Part shown: piece after piece, positions 52,463 to 64,000 of the stretch
Layout of the letters: every line of letters starts with the position of its first letter
Position numbering within the stretch: position 1 is the stretch's first letter
Assembly: GCA_963377175.1 (NCBI GenBank)
Contig: CAUJNA010001724.1
Span: 486,001 to 550,000 of the forward strand
Direction of reading: 5' to 3'
Origin: Effrenium voratum
Lineage: Eukaryota; Sar; Dinophyceae; Suessiales; Symbiodiniaceae
DNA: 64,000 bases
Notes under the pieces: model-generated
Told to the model about the DNA's origin: nothing
Databases searched by the model: none
Seen by the model: the letters and a program-made list of their open reading frames with translations, nothing else
Position numbers and translations under genes: made by a program

Positions 52463-54520
52463 ACCTTTTTTTTGTCGACATGAGGAAAATGTTTGGAACT
52501 TCAATTCCAGATTCGGGGAAGACTCAAGCGGAGCTGGAGCCTCCAGCATCTCTCATCTCTCACGTGTCGCGTGCAAAGCGAAGCTTTGTCCAGGAATCCC
52601 GGGAGACCTCGGCATGCCTTGAGGATGCGTCGGGAGGGAAGCCAACACAAAACAACACACGCAAGCAAAGCAACCAAGCAACCAAGCCCATCATTACGCG
52701 GGTTCACCTTTTTGAGACATCACTGACATCACATCATGACAGAGTCATTTGGAATGAGTGCTTTGCTTTCTCGAGAGTTGAGTATCTACGAGACGACCTT
52801 AGTGGCCTTAGTAGCTACGAGACGGTCTGGCTCCTACCTTTGGTTGGTTTGGGTTGGTCGTGAGGTGTCAGGGCAGCCCCCGTTGGGGTGGAAAAAAGCA
52901 ATGAACCTAGGCAAAATTCCTTCGCTGCAAGGATGGAAAAAGCGGAAGCAAGAAAAGCAAAAACACTAAGATTTACTTAGGTTATTTTGCAGCCTGCCAT
53001 TTTGCTTTCGAGCTGAACACCACAAGATCATCAGTCAAACAACTCACGCAACACGCAGAGACACTGCGACAGCCTGTGGCCACGAATGCTGGCACTCAGC
53101 GAAAGCAGCACGTTGGCTGTTGCGATCATAAGAGCATGCCTCAAACCAAGGGGGGGAGGTAGTGCAACAAGGGTCCTTGGAGAGATCTGAGTGAGCCGCC
53201 TATGGCGTTCTATGCTTTGGCCGCACAGGAGGGGGAGAGAGAAAAAGAAACAAAACGAGATCCTTACAAACATTAGGCCCCCCCCCGACCTGAAATGTCC
53301 CCAGAACCGTTCTAAGCACCGCTTAGAAGGTGTTTTACGAACCTTCCTTGGAGGTGGGGTTCCCATAGGGTTCAGTAGCTGGGGTTGTTTCCATTAGTCT
53401 ACCACTTGGGGTTGGGTGGCCGCGAAAATCGTAAAAGCATCGGCGCTTTTGGTGTTTTCTCGCTTGCTTCCTTCTGCCAGATGGTGGGGGGTTGCAGTGA
53501 CCCCCTGAGGATTGCGGATTAAACCGGGTCCCCCATTTTGAACAACCTTTCTTCACTAGTGTCAGGTTTTTTAGTTTTGGGGTTCTCTTCATTTTTCGTG
53601 GGGGCTGCTAAAAACAAAGTTCTTTGCTACCACGCCAAGGGTTGCAAAGTTTTTTGCCAGAGAAACCTTGAGCTAGGCACCCTACTAGACTACAGACAAA
53701 AAAATGGTACCCTTATTCTAACCTCTCTACTGGAGGACCGAGTGAGAAAGAGGGAGCTGGAAAGAGTCGCTGAGGTCTCCATGCATCGGCCCAAGGCGGT
53801 TTTGCCTTGGCTCCGTCACCGGCTCTTTCGCTGGACACCCTCAGCCATACCTTTCCACGCCGGGGAAGCGCAGACGGGGGGGGGTTGGGTTGCAGCGGGG
53901 GTTTGCCTTTGTTTTGTTTTGTTCAGCGTTAGTCCCACTTGTTCAGTGCTGCCCCTATGGGGTTCGCTAAAAATGGCTGACACAGAGATCCAGAGTTCTC
54001 TTGTTCAATTATTGCCTCTCGACTGCCCCAAAAGCCCTTGGCTGGTGTCATGCAAGGTTCACGCCTTGTGCGTGAACAAACACGAGTACCTTACAGAGGC
54101 ACTTGCAGACCATCCACTCACTGCCCGAGTTTTCTGGACTTCTCAACTTTTTTGGTTTGGACTACTTTAGTGGTAGAATGTGGTAAATGAGCAAGTTTGG
54201 ACTCTTTCCAGGACTTGTTTAGGGCAATCCACTCCGGACGTGAGTCCACGCAAGCCTCTTTGTTGGGAACACGGGGTCGGGGCCATCACCAGACAGCTGC
54301 CACAGCGGCCCTGCAAGACATCATTTCCCTCCTTTTCCCTTATGTAAAGGGTTCCTATGTCCGTCTTTGGGCGGATCCCTTTTGTTTGGTACTCAAAGGA
54401 AAGCAAAATGGATGGCTATGATGTGTACTACACATCATAGGGAACTCCAGAAACGCTGGTTTTTTGGTACAAATCCTCTGGAGGATGTCCTCCAACGGGC
54501 CACCAATTAAATTTCATACC

Positions 54521-54630
54521 CAAATGGCTGTGGGTCAACACCAACTAGGTGCACCACCCATTTTAGTCTATTTTAGTGGTTGGATTGGGATGTTCACTGG
54601 GGGTACTGGCTTTTGACCCACGGCCAAATG
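54521..54630 (+). repeat. MITE-like family F copy
   Basis: CAAATGGCTGTGGGTCAACA to TTTTGACCCACGGCCAAATG, with matching compensatory changes in both arms. Confidence 0.8.
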
Positions 54631-54656
54631 ATCCGCTCCAAAGAGGCTTCCCTTTT

Positions 54657-54759
54657 CTTCCATTTGCTTAAGTTTTGTTTCTTTTCCCCTGTTGGTTTAA
54701 AGGGAATCGATCTCGCTACTGGAAATATTGTTATTTTTCCAGGGGGCTTAAGCAACTGG
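54657..54759 (+). repeat. MITE/introner-like family A copy
   Basis: The clearest inverted ends of the family: CCATTTGCTTAAG and CTTAAGCAACTGG. Directly preceded by a family F copy. Confidence 0.8.
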
Positions 54760-55417
54760 CAGTTTTTTCTACGGGGCAACTGGGAAGTCGGACATTCCGT
54801 CGAACAGCAAATCGCGGTTGTGCGATGATGAGGTCTCCGCTTGCGAGATGATGGCTGTTCAGCGCGTCGTTTTTTTGGGGGGTCACGAGGCAGAATGTCA
54901 GGATGCTGGGCACCTTCAGCACGGAAAAAGAGCATTGTTGCTGGTGAATCATGTGGCTGTGGGTCAAAACCAATGGCACCATTTTGGGGTAGGTGCACTG
55001 GCAGTACGGGATTTTGACCCATGGCCATGTGTGGAACGCCGTGTTTTCTGTCCAGATGGTGAACTATCCAAACAATCACCTGCTAGCATGCCAACGACTG
55101 CTTTTTGGACAGCACTTAGGGAGTTGGACATGTTTGTTTTTGTTTTTGTTTTTGGTGGGGGGGGACGTAACGAAGAAGGATGTTAAGGTGGTAGGCGATA
55201 GCGATGGAATGGCAGATTAGCTATTTTCTGGAAGGTCAATCGTTTTCAAGATATATCATACAATCAAAATAAGATAAAGACAAAGAGACACATTAGAAAT
55301 GGATGGCTTTAAAAATCGAAAGGGGGTGCTGGCGGTGGAAGACCAACCATCCGAAATCACAATTATTGAACTCTTCCCACATCAAGAGGCTAAATGATTA
55401 CCCTCCCACCCGTTTCA

Positions 55418-55498
55418 TATGGAACCTGACGTTCGGGACCCGGTCCCTTTAAAAGGAAGATGGTCCAAACCTGGACCGATCGAACGGCAGGTTCCATG
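55418..55498 (+). repeat. Short inverted-repeat element, family J copy
   Basis: TATGGAACCTGACG to CGGCAGGTTCCAT, about 81 bp, with GGGACCCGGTCCC inside. Confidence 0.7.
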
Positions 55499-56189
55499 TT
55501 AGTGTTGACCCCATATGAATCCACCCCACATTATCAATAGGGCGTGTCCCTGGGTTTCGTGGGGAATCAGACGACTTCTGGAGGGGCCCCCACCCCCCAA
55601 TAATCAACTGGGGTTGACAAAAAATGGGTTCAGCACAAATTACCCCAGCTGCAGGAGGATGATTCGCGCCAGGGGCGGCCGAGGCAGGCAACATTTTTGT
55701 TTTTGGCTCCCAGTCATCCGGTTCTTTAGGTTTGTAGACTTTTGGTTTAGTGGCCGGGTGTCCATTTAACTACGAGACTACGAGTTAAAGCGAAACGAAT
55801 TTCCGCATCAGCGGCTACCAGGAGTCCTGAGCGCGCTCTGCTTCAGCCGTCTCTCATATTTGAGCAAAGATTGGCCGGCGCGGGTGTTTTTTTGGATCCC
55901 AGAGAAGCGAACGGGGCAAAAGCGTGGGATTTGGACCTCCAAAATGGGTGTGTGTGTGTGGGTTTCTTCTTTCATGGTGTTTTTTTTGTGTTTCCGCCGA
56001 TTTTTTTGGGGGCTCCGCAATTTGGAGACAGACCCGCATAGGAATGCTTTGCCCGGAGGGGCTTCCACGTAACCAAACCTCACGGGGGGCCCAGCACGTG
56101 AATCTGAGTCCAGCCAGGTGCCACATCTACATTTGCCGCTCAGCCGCATTGGGAAGAGGACTTTCCAGGTTTGGAACTTACTCCCGGCG

Positions 56190-56286
56190 TTCATGAGCTT
56201 GAGTCATTTTGGGGGGGGGGGTTGGACCATTTTAGTGGCACTCACAAAGTTTAAGCTTTGTTTGGTTCATCCACTCAGCAAGTGAG
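56190..56286 (+). repeat. MITE-like family B copy
   Basis: Starts ATGAGCTTGAGTCATTTTGG and ends CCACTCAGCAAGTGAG, with an internal run of about ten G. Confidence 0.6.
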
Positions 56287-56694
56287 CATTTGGGTGCCCA
56301 GATTCCATGGAAGGAAGGGTCAAACGTTGCTCATTTGATTTGGCTTTCAAGTCCGTCAGCCCCAAAATGGTATGATTTAAGCCTGAAACGGCTGCGTTGT
56401 GTTGTTTTGTTTTTGTTTGCCCCGTTGAGGCGGCAACAAGCGCTGCAAGGCCGATGAGTCTTTGGAAGCCGGGCGCTGAACTTGTCAGAAGGTGAGCCTT
56501 TTTTTTCGTTCTGAGTCCTGGAAAGTGAGGTAGCCTTCAGCGTTAGTTGTAGAAAATGGCGCCAACAACTTCCATCTGCTCAACATGCTTTCTATTCTGG
56601 TTTTGAAGGGAATGAACCACTGCTGGAAATATTGTTTGGTGGTTGTCTTTATGCAACAAAAACACGCAGATGTTTTCTAGGGGGCTGAAGCAAA

Positions 56695-56813
56695 TGGAGG
56701 AGACTGCTGAGAAAGGGCTATGGGGCATGGCCAATGGGTTCAGCGCCAAGGCGCACTGGCCCCGGATCTTTCAGCAGGCACGGAGGGCCTCGGGCGCCTT
56801 TGGCTGGGGCTGA
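56695..56813 (+). other. Exon-like fragment, unknown gene
   Basis: High-GC stretch giving ETAEKGLWGMANGFSAKAHW and on to a TGA at 56811-56813. It follows directly on a family A copy. The composition matches the HAD and METTL exons, not the surrounding introns. It could be a last exon; no family recognised. Confidence 0.3.
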
Positions 56814-56932
56814 GGGGCTGACATCTTGGACTCCTCGTTTTTGTCGAAGCATGTCGAAGCTTTTCTGCGCAGAACGAGGTGTTGTTTTGTGTTTCTAGGG
56901 ATGGTTCTCTCTTAGGTTTGGGTCCCTGGGTG

Positions 56933-57006
56933 GGTTGGTTGGTTGGTTGGCTGGCTGGTTGTTTGGTTGGTTGGTTGGTTGGTTGGTTGGTTGGTTGGTT
57001 GGTTGG
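56933..57006 (+). repeat. (GGTT)n microsatellite, interrupted
   Basis: About 74 bp of GGTT units with a GGCTGGCT and a GTTT interruption. Confidence 0.9.
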
Positions 57007-57804
57007 AACCCCGGCACTGATTCGGTGGCGGTAGTCTAGTCTGTCTTGGATCTTTCCAGGTGGGGGCTCCCAACAAAGGGATCTTTCAACATATATGGTA
57101 GATTTTACATATCTATGTACACATAGAGTACGCAAACGTGTATATCCCCTTTGTGAGGCCCTTTGTGGGTGCGTGGGAGGCACTGGGCTTCTTCACGTCA
57201 CCAGGTGACACTACACCCAGACTCGGACCTTTCTAGCGACTTGGCTTCAGGGTCACCCTTAACGGACCGGATTCTTCGGCTCCGGTTTTGACCATGAGCG
57301 TTTCACATGTGTCTAGTTGATCCCCCAGTTTTTTCAACCATCGTTCCTTCCAAAAACCGGCCGTTTCCCCTGGGTTTTCAGAGGTTTTCTAGAAAGAAGG
57401 ATCCCTTAGAGTTTCCCTAATGGTCACCCCATGTTCATGGGATCTTTTCACCAACCCCCAGGAACAAAGGTCGTTTTTCTTTGCGGGCTTGGTTGCTTTG
57501 ATTCCATTTTTGCAGAAGTTGTGTTTCTTTGTTCCCCCTTGTTGGTTTTAAAGAGAATCCATGCAGGTACCACAAAAATTGGCGGTTTGGATTGGTGGGA
57601 ACTGGGGATTGGAACCCCTGGTTCTTGTAGAGGGTAGATGGGAAGCCATCCCTGAACCACCAAAATCCAAACCACCAACTAGATGGAAGCCTAGATGTGA
57701 AGGAATTCAGGGCTATGCGCGGCAAAGAGGAGTGACAGATGCAGGGCATTTTGGTGCCCCTGGCGGTCTAGTATTGTCAGCTGCTTGGCTGGTGGTTGGT
57801 GATA

Positions 57805-57920
57805 CTAGGTTCCCCACTTGTGCCCTTTTACCCTTTTTGGGGGGGAGTGTTCCCCTACTAAAATAGACTACAGAAAAAGGGCAATTACCCTTATTCTTCC
57901 CTCTCTACTGGAGGACCTAG
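57805..57920 (+). repeat. MITE-like family D copy
   Basis: CTAGGTTCCCCACTTGTGCC to CTCTACTGGAGGACCTAG. Confidence 0.75.
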
Positions 57921-58157
57921 GTATGAATCTACCTGCTCGCGCCTTGATTTCTGCGTTGTTCTTGGACACGGGCGTTTGCCCTTGTACCGTGTTGCGCTGA
58001 CCACGCCTCTGCGAAAACCAGGGGATCCGCTAAAAGATCTAGGGGTACCTTCCCATTCTTGCCAGGCATCCTTCTTTCTAAAAAACCACCCAAGACCCTG
58101 GGGAAACGGATCCGGTTTTTGAAAAGAACGATGGTTGAAAAGATTGGAAGGGGAATC

Positions 58158-58262
58158 AACCTCCATTTGCTTAAAATGCTCCTGGCTAGAAAATGAGAAG
58201 ATATGTCCAGTGAAATCGACCCCCTCAAAAACCAACAGGGAAATACAACTATTTGCTGAAAG
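58158..58262 (-). repeat. MITE/introner-like family A copy, reverse orientation
   Basis: The core appears as its complement (AACCAACAGGGAAA), flanked by CCTCCATTTGCTTAAAATG and ATTTGCTGAAAG. Shows the family inserts in both orientations. Confidence 0.65.
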
Positions 58263-59536
58263 AGCTAGTTTTGGGGATCCCTGTTCGGAGACGGGGCGCG
58301 CGGTGCATCACATCAGGTTCCGACGAGAGCGATTCTGAGGAGGCTGGAGAGCAGTCCAGCGGAATACGGGCGGCGGGCGGTGAAGGTGGGAGTTAGCATC
58401 AAACACAAAGATTCCGTTCCAGAAAGCTTGCCAACTGGAAAAATGCCGTTAAAATATCCACTGAAAGCTGGTCTTCGAGGCATTAAGCAGCGCCCTTCTT
58501 CATGTCACATGTATATAGTATGTATATATATATGTGTGTGAGAGAATATGTATATATATATACACGTATCTTTGGTTTCAGGTTCAATTGTTTGTCTGCG
58601 CCAACGGTCTGATCGAAAGCCATTTTGACTCCAGCGCCCAGCAAACCTCTGGAAGGCCGATAAATAACGGGCTACACCAATAGTAAAAGTCTTCAAGAAC
58701 GATAGGGTTGTGTGCACGGGGCTGCTGGAGAGAGTAAACATGGTTTTGTGCACGGGGCTGCTCTTACGCAAGGAAACAAGCTGCTGCCAAAGTGTACTTC
58801 CTATACTACGCTTGTACTGAGAAGTTGCAGCTTTCGAGCCGGAGTTGGGGTTGCTAGCAGTAGGGGCCCTTTGTGAGATTTGCAAAGTTTGACGTATTCG
58901 TCACATTGCAGTAAGACGTTGCCTTTTGCTGGCCGGTTTTCTGGCTGAGGGAACGGCAAGCTCTCCCCAAGAAGGCGTCCACCCCAAGCCACTACCCCAA
59001 AGGACCACAGGGACACGCATCGGCTTTTTCAGTGGCTGTATATCTCATGCATTGACCCTTAGGGGCAGTTGTTTGTGGGGAGCGGAAGCCGTCAACTTTT
59101 CCGAATGGACGTGCAGTCTCCTGACGCCAGGATTGATTGGAGAACGCGCGGAAAAAGCGACAGCTCTCCCTGGGCATAGATCTCCTTGCTTGAAACAACC
59201 ATGGGCTGCTGAGCCGAGGGCCGATCTTTTTTCACCAGGTGCAGTTTAGAGTCGGTCAGAACTTTGAGCTGCAGTCTTGTTGTGACAAAGTGGCAGGCGT
59301 GTTGTCCAGTCGGGCAGTGATTGGCGGACCAGTGATGGCCGTTCAATGGGCAGTTCAATCATGTGCGAGTGAAGTAGGTGTTGTGCTCGAACGGCAAAAG
59401 TGATGAGACATTAGGACCCCCCTTCCCCCCCTTCAGAAAAAGCTAAGCACCCCCAGTGCATCCCAGTGATACCTATATAGTAGGTAACCCTTCGACCCAT
59501 TTTCCTTATGGTTTTTAAAGGCTGGTCCGGGGATCT

Positions 59537-59644
59537 TCCATTTGGTTAAGAAAATGTTTTTCCCCCCCCTCTTGGTTTTAAAGGGAATCTATCACTACTG
59601 GAAATACGCTTTTTTTCCCAGGGGACTTGAGCTGGAGGAAATGG
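59537..59644 (+). repeat. MITE/introner-like family A copy
   Basis: Left end CTTCCATTTGGTTAAGAA, intact core GGGAATCTATCACTACTGG, right end ACTTGAGCTGGAGGAAATGG. Confidence 0.75.
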
Positions 59645-60569
59645 AATCACTGGGATCCCCAAAGGCCTCTCCTCGCAAAGTTTGGCCTGGCCTTCCACTG
59701 CCACGCTGGCTCAAAACATGACAGGAGCGCAGAAGAGTCCGGTTCTTCATGGTCCCGACTTGGAATTCACAGCATCATTCCGAGCAAATGGCATGCGGAT
59801 GCAGATACATCGCGTGCTATGGTATGTACATATATAGAATATATGTACATTTACATATGCATTTAGACATATCTATATGTACAAGCATATTTGTATGCAT
59901 GTATTTGCACACGAATAATTACGAATATACATCAGCATTTGCATGCATGCATTTGGAGGTGCGCCAGAGGGGGGGGGCGATTTTTTCGCCTGGCCGCTCT
60001 TTACATCGCCGCGGCGCCGCTCATTGCGCGCGTCGATGTGGACCGATGCGAAGTTCCTTCCGTTCCTTTGGGCTTCGCCTTGAGGCGCCGGGTCCGATCC
60101 AAACCCTGGGATTACAACCCGACTGCCCAAAGGCGCCCAAAGGCGCCCTGGGTTCACACAGGGACCCACAGAATCAGCCATGCACAGTAGGTTCGCTCAC
60201 TTCTATGGGCCAAAATAAGTCCCCAAGCTTGTCATTCAGAACTCTTTCGAACATTTGAATTGCCAAGGGTGTCAAACTGACCCTGTTTATGGTAGTCAAT
60301 CTCCCAGATGTAGCCACAAGGGCTTCGATCCAGTGGATTCCTGTCACACCATAAAAGACACTGCAAACCAACATGGAACCCGAAAACAAGCTCCACTCCC
60401 AAAAGGGACTTGGGTGTGACTGGGCCCGAAATGGCTTCGAGATCCTCATGAACCCTCACGCTTGGTCATGTATTGGGGGACCTGCCCCCCTTAGAGGCTC
60501 CCACATCTTTCCCGGGAACCTGGGGGGAAAAGGGAGGAAAACACCGCAAGGGCGAGGTCCACGTTTGTC

Positions 60570-60688
60570 TCACTTCCATGTGCCTAAGAATATGTGCTTT
60601 ATTTTATTTTCCCTTGTTGGTTTTAAAAGGAATCTATCACTACTGGGCATATGTTCTTATTTTTTGCAGGGGTCCCTCGCCAAATGGA
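60570..60688 (+). repeat. MITE/introner-like family A copy
   Basis: Left end CACTTCCATGTGCCTAAG; right end CGCCAAATGGAAG. It lies about 20 bp upstream of an exon-like stretch at 60709. Confidence 0.75.
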
Positions 60689-60708
60689 AGCGGGTGCTAA
60701 GTTGCCTG

Positions 60709-60780
60709 GCCCCTTGCAGGCGGGTGAAGCCGTTGCGGACGCTTGGCTTCACGAGGGGCCTCTAACGGGGGAGCTGTGGA
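60709..60780 (+). other. Exon-like fragment, unknown gene
   Basis: TTGCAG precedes GCGGGTGAAGCC, then reads AGEAVADAWLHEGPLTGELW. GC-rich, in contrast to its flanks. No family recognised. Confidence 0.25.
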
Positions 60781-61439
60781 GAGTGGCGTTTTTTGGGTCT
60801 GCTGTGCAAATTCTTTGCTGTTGCTTGCAGGTGTTTAGGTTCAGAGGTGCATTTTGCTTGGGTGTTAGGACTTTAACTTTTTGCCAACTAATGGGCGTTC
60901 CATTAAACTTCTAAAAGTTAAACTTAAAGCAGGGGAGCAGACAGCAACTGATATTATTTGCTGTTGTTTGCAGGTGTTTACGTCTTTAGGTTCTTTGGCT
61001 CTCTTTGTGTTTAGTGGGGGCTGCAAAAAAGCGGAGTTTGTTGCTACCACACCAAGGGTTGTAAAGAATTCTTCACATGCAAAAAGACAGAGTGTGACAC
61101 TCGTCGAGCATCCCATTCGCCCGCCAACTTTTTGAATGTGTGTGAGATGGTGAGGCCGGCAGGTAGTCAAGTCCAAACTGCGTGCTTGCTCCATCTTCGG
61201 CCTTGAGGATGTTTCATTTGCATAGGCGACATGGAGTATTAGAAATTGACAGGCGTTGCTTAACCTCCATGGAACAGGACTGATGCTTTGAATTCTTCGT
61301 CCCACTGTCGCTGGGCTGGATAACCACATGGAACCTGCGGTCCCTGTTAACGCGTGTCGGCAACCTGAATGACCCTGCCAATATGAGCCCATGCCCACAT
61401 CGAGAAGTCTCTCAGAAATTTTGCGCATCCTCTTCAGGA

Positions 61440-61728
61440 GAACTGTGGCATGGGCCTGGGGCGTGCGGCCGGCAAACGTTGCGCCGCCGCCGGCCATTCT
61501 CGAAGAAGTCGCAGAAGATGCTTGGCTGATGTGCTGGGGACCCTCCCGTGTGGAGCACATTGGGCACGCGCCTTGGGCGCGGTGGCTCTTATCAACAGCG
61601 CTGCTGCGAGCACAACAAGTGCTGCTGACGCCAACGCCACGACAACTGCTGACGCCAACACGACGGGGGGTTTAGTGCCTCGGCAACTGGACGGGCTAAA
61701 GCGGGCATTGCAGGTTTCAAGAGGTTGA
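61440..61728 (+). other. Exon-like GC-rich segment, unknown gene
   Basis: Two plus-strand frames look protein-like: one reads PPPAILEEVAEDAWLMCWGP, the other ends GGLVPRQLDGLKRALQ before a TGA at 61726-61728. The first shares VAEDAWL with VADAWL at 60709, so the two may be related. Frame choice is unclear. Confidence 0.25.
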
Positions 61729-63394
61729 TGTGTTCGTGCTTCACCCATCCCGCTCCAGGTGCCCTTGGTTTTTAAATCTTCATCCGTTTTGTTTGAAGAG
61801 GTCGCCCTTGAAGGTCGAGTACAAAAAGCAAAGTGCCAGTGTTAGTGTTCCTCTTGGTATCCATTGAACACCATCTTAAAAGGGACCATTTGGAGACAGT
61901 CACACCTGGTTGTTCTATCCCACATTTCTCAAAAATGGCTTTAGGATTTTCGCCTGGAACTAAGATGATACTGATACTTTAATTTGAATTTGGGGGCTGA
62001 AGAAATCTGCCCATTTTATAGCGAGCTCACCGATTCGGGGGTATAACGAGATCACCATGACAAAGATCCTTTACTTGGGGATCCATTTCTTAATTCAGCT
62101 TTTGGAATTATCGTGCAACGTTTTGCAGCATCCATGTTCCTTCTTTGTCTTTACAGGGCATGAGCTCCTTGATCCGCTTTGGCTGAGGTCTCTCCTGAGG
62201 AGGCGAGGCTGCATCCGAAGATTTGCCTGGGCTTGTTCTCAAGGCTTCCATTTGCTGAAGCGAAAATGCTTTATTTTCTTTGTCTTTTTGAAGAGAACCT
62301 ATCCCTACTAGATAGATTTTTCAGGGGACTTAAGCAAGGAGAAGAAGCAGACCCCCAACTAGTTGTTTGCCTCGATGCCAACCCCAAAACGGTCTGCCAA
62401 ACCTCGACTTAGTCACCATTTGGGGTGTTCTTTGAAGAAAGGCCCTCCTCAAAATAGGTGGCTTCCTAATACCTCAAAATAGGTGGCTTCCTCTCTTAGC
62501 TTCCCCTGCTTTTAGTTTCCCCACAATACGACAAAACAGAGTTCCAAGCCGAAAAAACGGACAGAGACCCCCAAGGGATGGCATCATTTTTGGAAGCTCC
62601 CGCTGGCCTCCGCGTGCTGGCCAGGAGCCCCTCAACGTGGAAACGTTGGTGATGTGCGTGCTGGTGCTGATGCTTGGCGAAAAAAACAACAAAAAACACG
62701 GGTATGGGTACTTTGCGGATGCGTTTGGCCAGGCTGAATTGTGTTTGTGAAAGAGACACGGGTATGTGTCAAAATGAAACCACCAGGAATTGGACCGCAG
62801 GTTTTAGTCGTTTCCATGTAAATTTACCACGGCAAGCCATGTTGGGGTCACCCTATTTTTGACCCACAGCCCACGAGTAAAGAGAGAGACCATAGGAAAC
62901 CCGTGGGAAACCCATGGGAAACCCATACGAAACCTCCAAGGAGACCTTCGGAAACCTGGTGGAAAGTTTATAATGATACACCTCATATATGGCTCGGGTG
63001 GGGTTGGGCCCCTCGAATCCATGTGAGTTTGAGGTTTTTCCCCAGGGGCCAAGGGCCAGGCGTTCAGTGTGGGTCTGGGGCCCGCCCGTGTTATTTTTCC
63101 GCTGGTTTGGCTGGGCCCTGATCTTCGGATAATTCTCCTTCTTATGGGTGAGGAAATGGAGCAAGGGGCATCTTGAATCGCATTTGAATCGCCACCCCAT
63201 CTTGAATCGCATTTCCCCCAATCTTCGGTCAGGATGCCCCCACCCCCACGCCGACCACACAGCCCCTCACCCTCCCAAATGGGTGTGGGTCAAAAACAGG
63301 CACCAAAAGAGGACTCATGGTAAAATGGAGAAGTTGACTAAAACCCCTTTGGTCCGATTCCTGTTGGTTTCATTTTGACGCATACCCAAATGTT

Positions 63395-63530
63395 CGGTTG
63401 AGGATGGTCGTGGCCTGTGCCTCGGTGGTGATCTGCGCGGCTCTGCGCCGCGGGCTCGAAAAGATCTGGGAGGCGCGGCTCGACGGGTTCCGCGAGTCAT
63501 GGCTCCCGCGCGGACGAGCGCGGGGAGTCT
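63395..63530 (+). other. Exon-like GC-rich segment, unknown gene
   Basis: Reads VACASVVICAALRRGLEKIW then EARLDGFRESWLPRG in one frame. A hydrophobic start followed by an amphipathic helix. No flanking exon found. Confidence 0.25.
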
Positions 63531-64000
63531 ATGGAACGGGTGTGTCGCGTTTCCAGAAGCACGAGTGACACGTTTCGCCTGTGCTGTGGAGTCGGTTTCA
63601 AAAGCCGGCTTCCGACTTTTTGGCTATTTGGTTGGATCTTTGGATCTTTTTTTGGGGTTGAAGTAGTTCGGATTTTCTGAATTGGACCCAAAAAAAGTTA
63701 AAACAAAATGCAGAGGGGTCAACAGCCCGGTCCATTTTCAACATAGTGTAGAGGGGTCAACAGCCCGGTCCATTTTCAACATGGTGTGCATTGGGCGGAT
63801 CTCGACTGGAATTCAATTGAAAAGCAAGCCATGCTTCCATCATGCCCACTTTGGGGAAGAATGAACCAAACGGAATCTGGGAAAATGAACTCGCCACTAC
63901 CACCTTGAGGCCTTGAGGTAGGATGTTATTCCATTGCAGTTCGGCTGACTGGATGGCATCACACCCCTGGTCTGCTGAAAGCGCGCAAAAGGATTTGATA

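Larger units (their letters stand above)
52463..56694. other. Repeat-rich stretch without recognised genes
   Basis: Contains family A, B, D, F and J copies listed separately. A frame at 53538-54170 is open for 210 codons but spans two repeat fragments and shows no motif. The missing C-terminal exons of the METTL13-like gene should lie here or further right. Confidence 0.5.

Noticed and set aside
53538..54170. ORF of 210 codons
   Set aside because: Spans fragments of family D and B repeats; no recognisable domain or splice support.
1..64000. CRISPR arrays, tRNA or rRNA genes, bacterial promoters
   Set aside because: No regularly spaced repeat-spacer pattern, no cloverleaf or rRNA signature noticed by eye, and the content is clearly eukaryotic; a tRNAscan/Infernal run would be decisive.

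Overview
The window is nuclear DNA of a dinoflagellate, most likely a Symbiodiniaceae/Suessiales-type genome. Four observations support this. A perfect genomic copy of the conserved dinoflagellate spliced leader lies at 1561-1581. The host genes have many short exons with GC and GA as well as GT splice donors. Dispersed short inverted-repeat elements are everywhere. A copia-type retrotransposon has the CCCH-finger/gag architecture seen in dinoflagellate elements. There are no bacterial-type operons, RBSs, CRISPRs or recognisable tRNA/rRNA genes.

Layout. 1-1500: repeat-derived DNA. 1561-2726: a decayed processed retrogene that still carries the spliced leader. 2727-8517: non-coding, with a 62-bp tandem array and a local duplication. 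8523-21246: a complete 12.7-kb LTR retrotransposon with identical 162-bp LTRs and a 5-bp target duplication GATTG. It encodes Gag, protease, integrase, RT and RNase H. After those come a methyltransferase-like domain, an SGNH/GDSL-hydrolase-like domain and a Tpt1/KptA-type RNA 2'-phosphotransferase with a zinc ribbon. 21252-26509: mostly anonymous. 26510-39137: a 13-exon gene (about 305 codons) for a class IIA HAD-family protein, which I could reconstruct from start to stop. About 42156-47410: six exons of a METTL13-like class I methyltransferase. 47620-52462: a decayed Penelope-like element on the minus strand (GIY-YIG nuclease, RT, direct terminal repeats). 52463-64000: repeat-rich DNA with a few exon-like fragments.

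How it fits together. The two host genes are short proteins spread over 12.6 kb and at least 5 kb, because their introns are filled with 65-135-bp elements that have terminal inverted repeats. At most splice junctions the first 2-5 intron bases repeat the first bases of the next exon. This is what target-site duplication during transposon-driven intron gain would leave. The most novel item is the retrotransposon's accessory tail: a predicted RNA 2'-phosphate/ADP-ribose transferase and a predicted SGNH esterase downstream of pol. The copy looks recently inserted (identical LTRs), yet its reading frame is interrupted four times, so it may be non-autonomous or the assembly may contain small indels.
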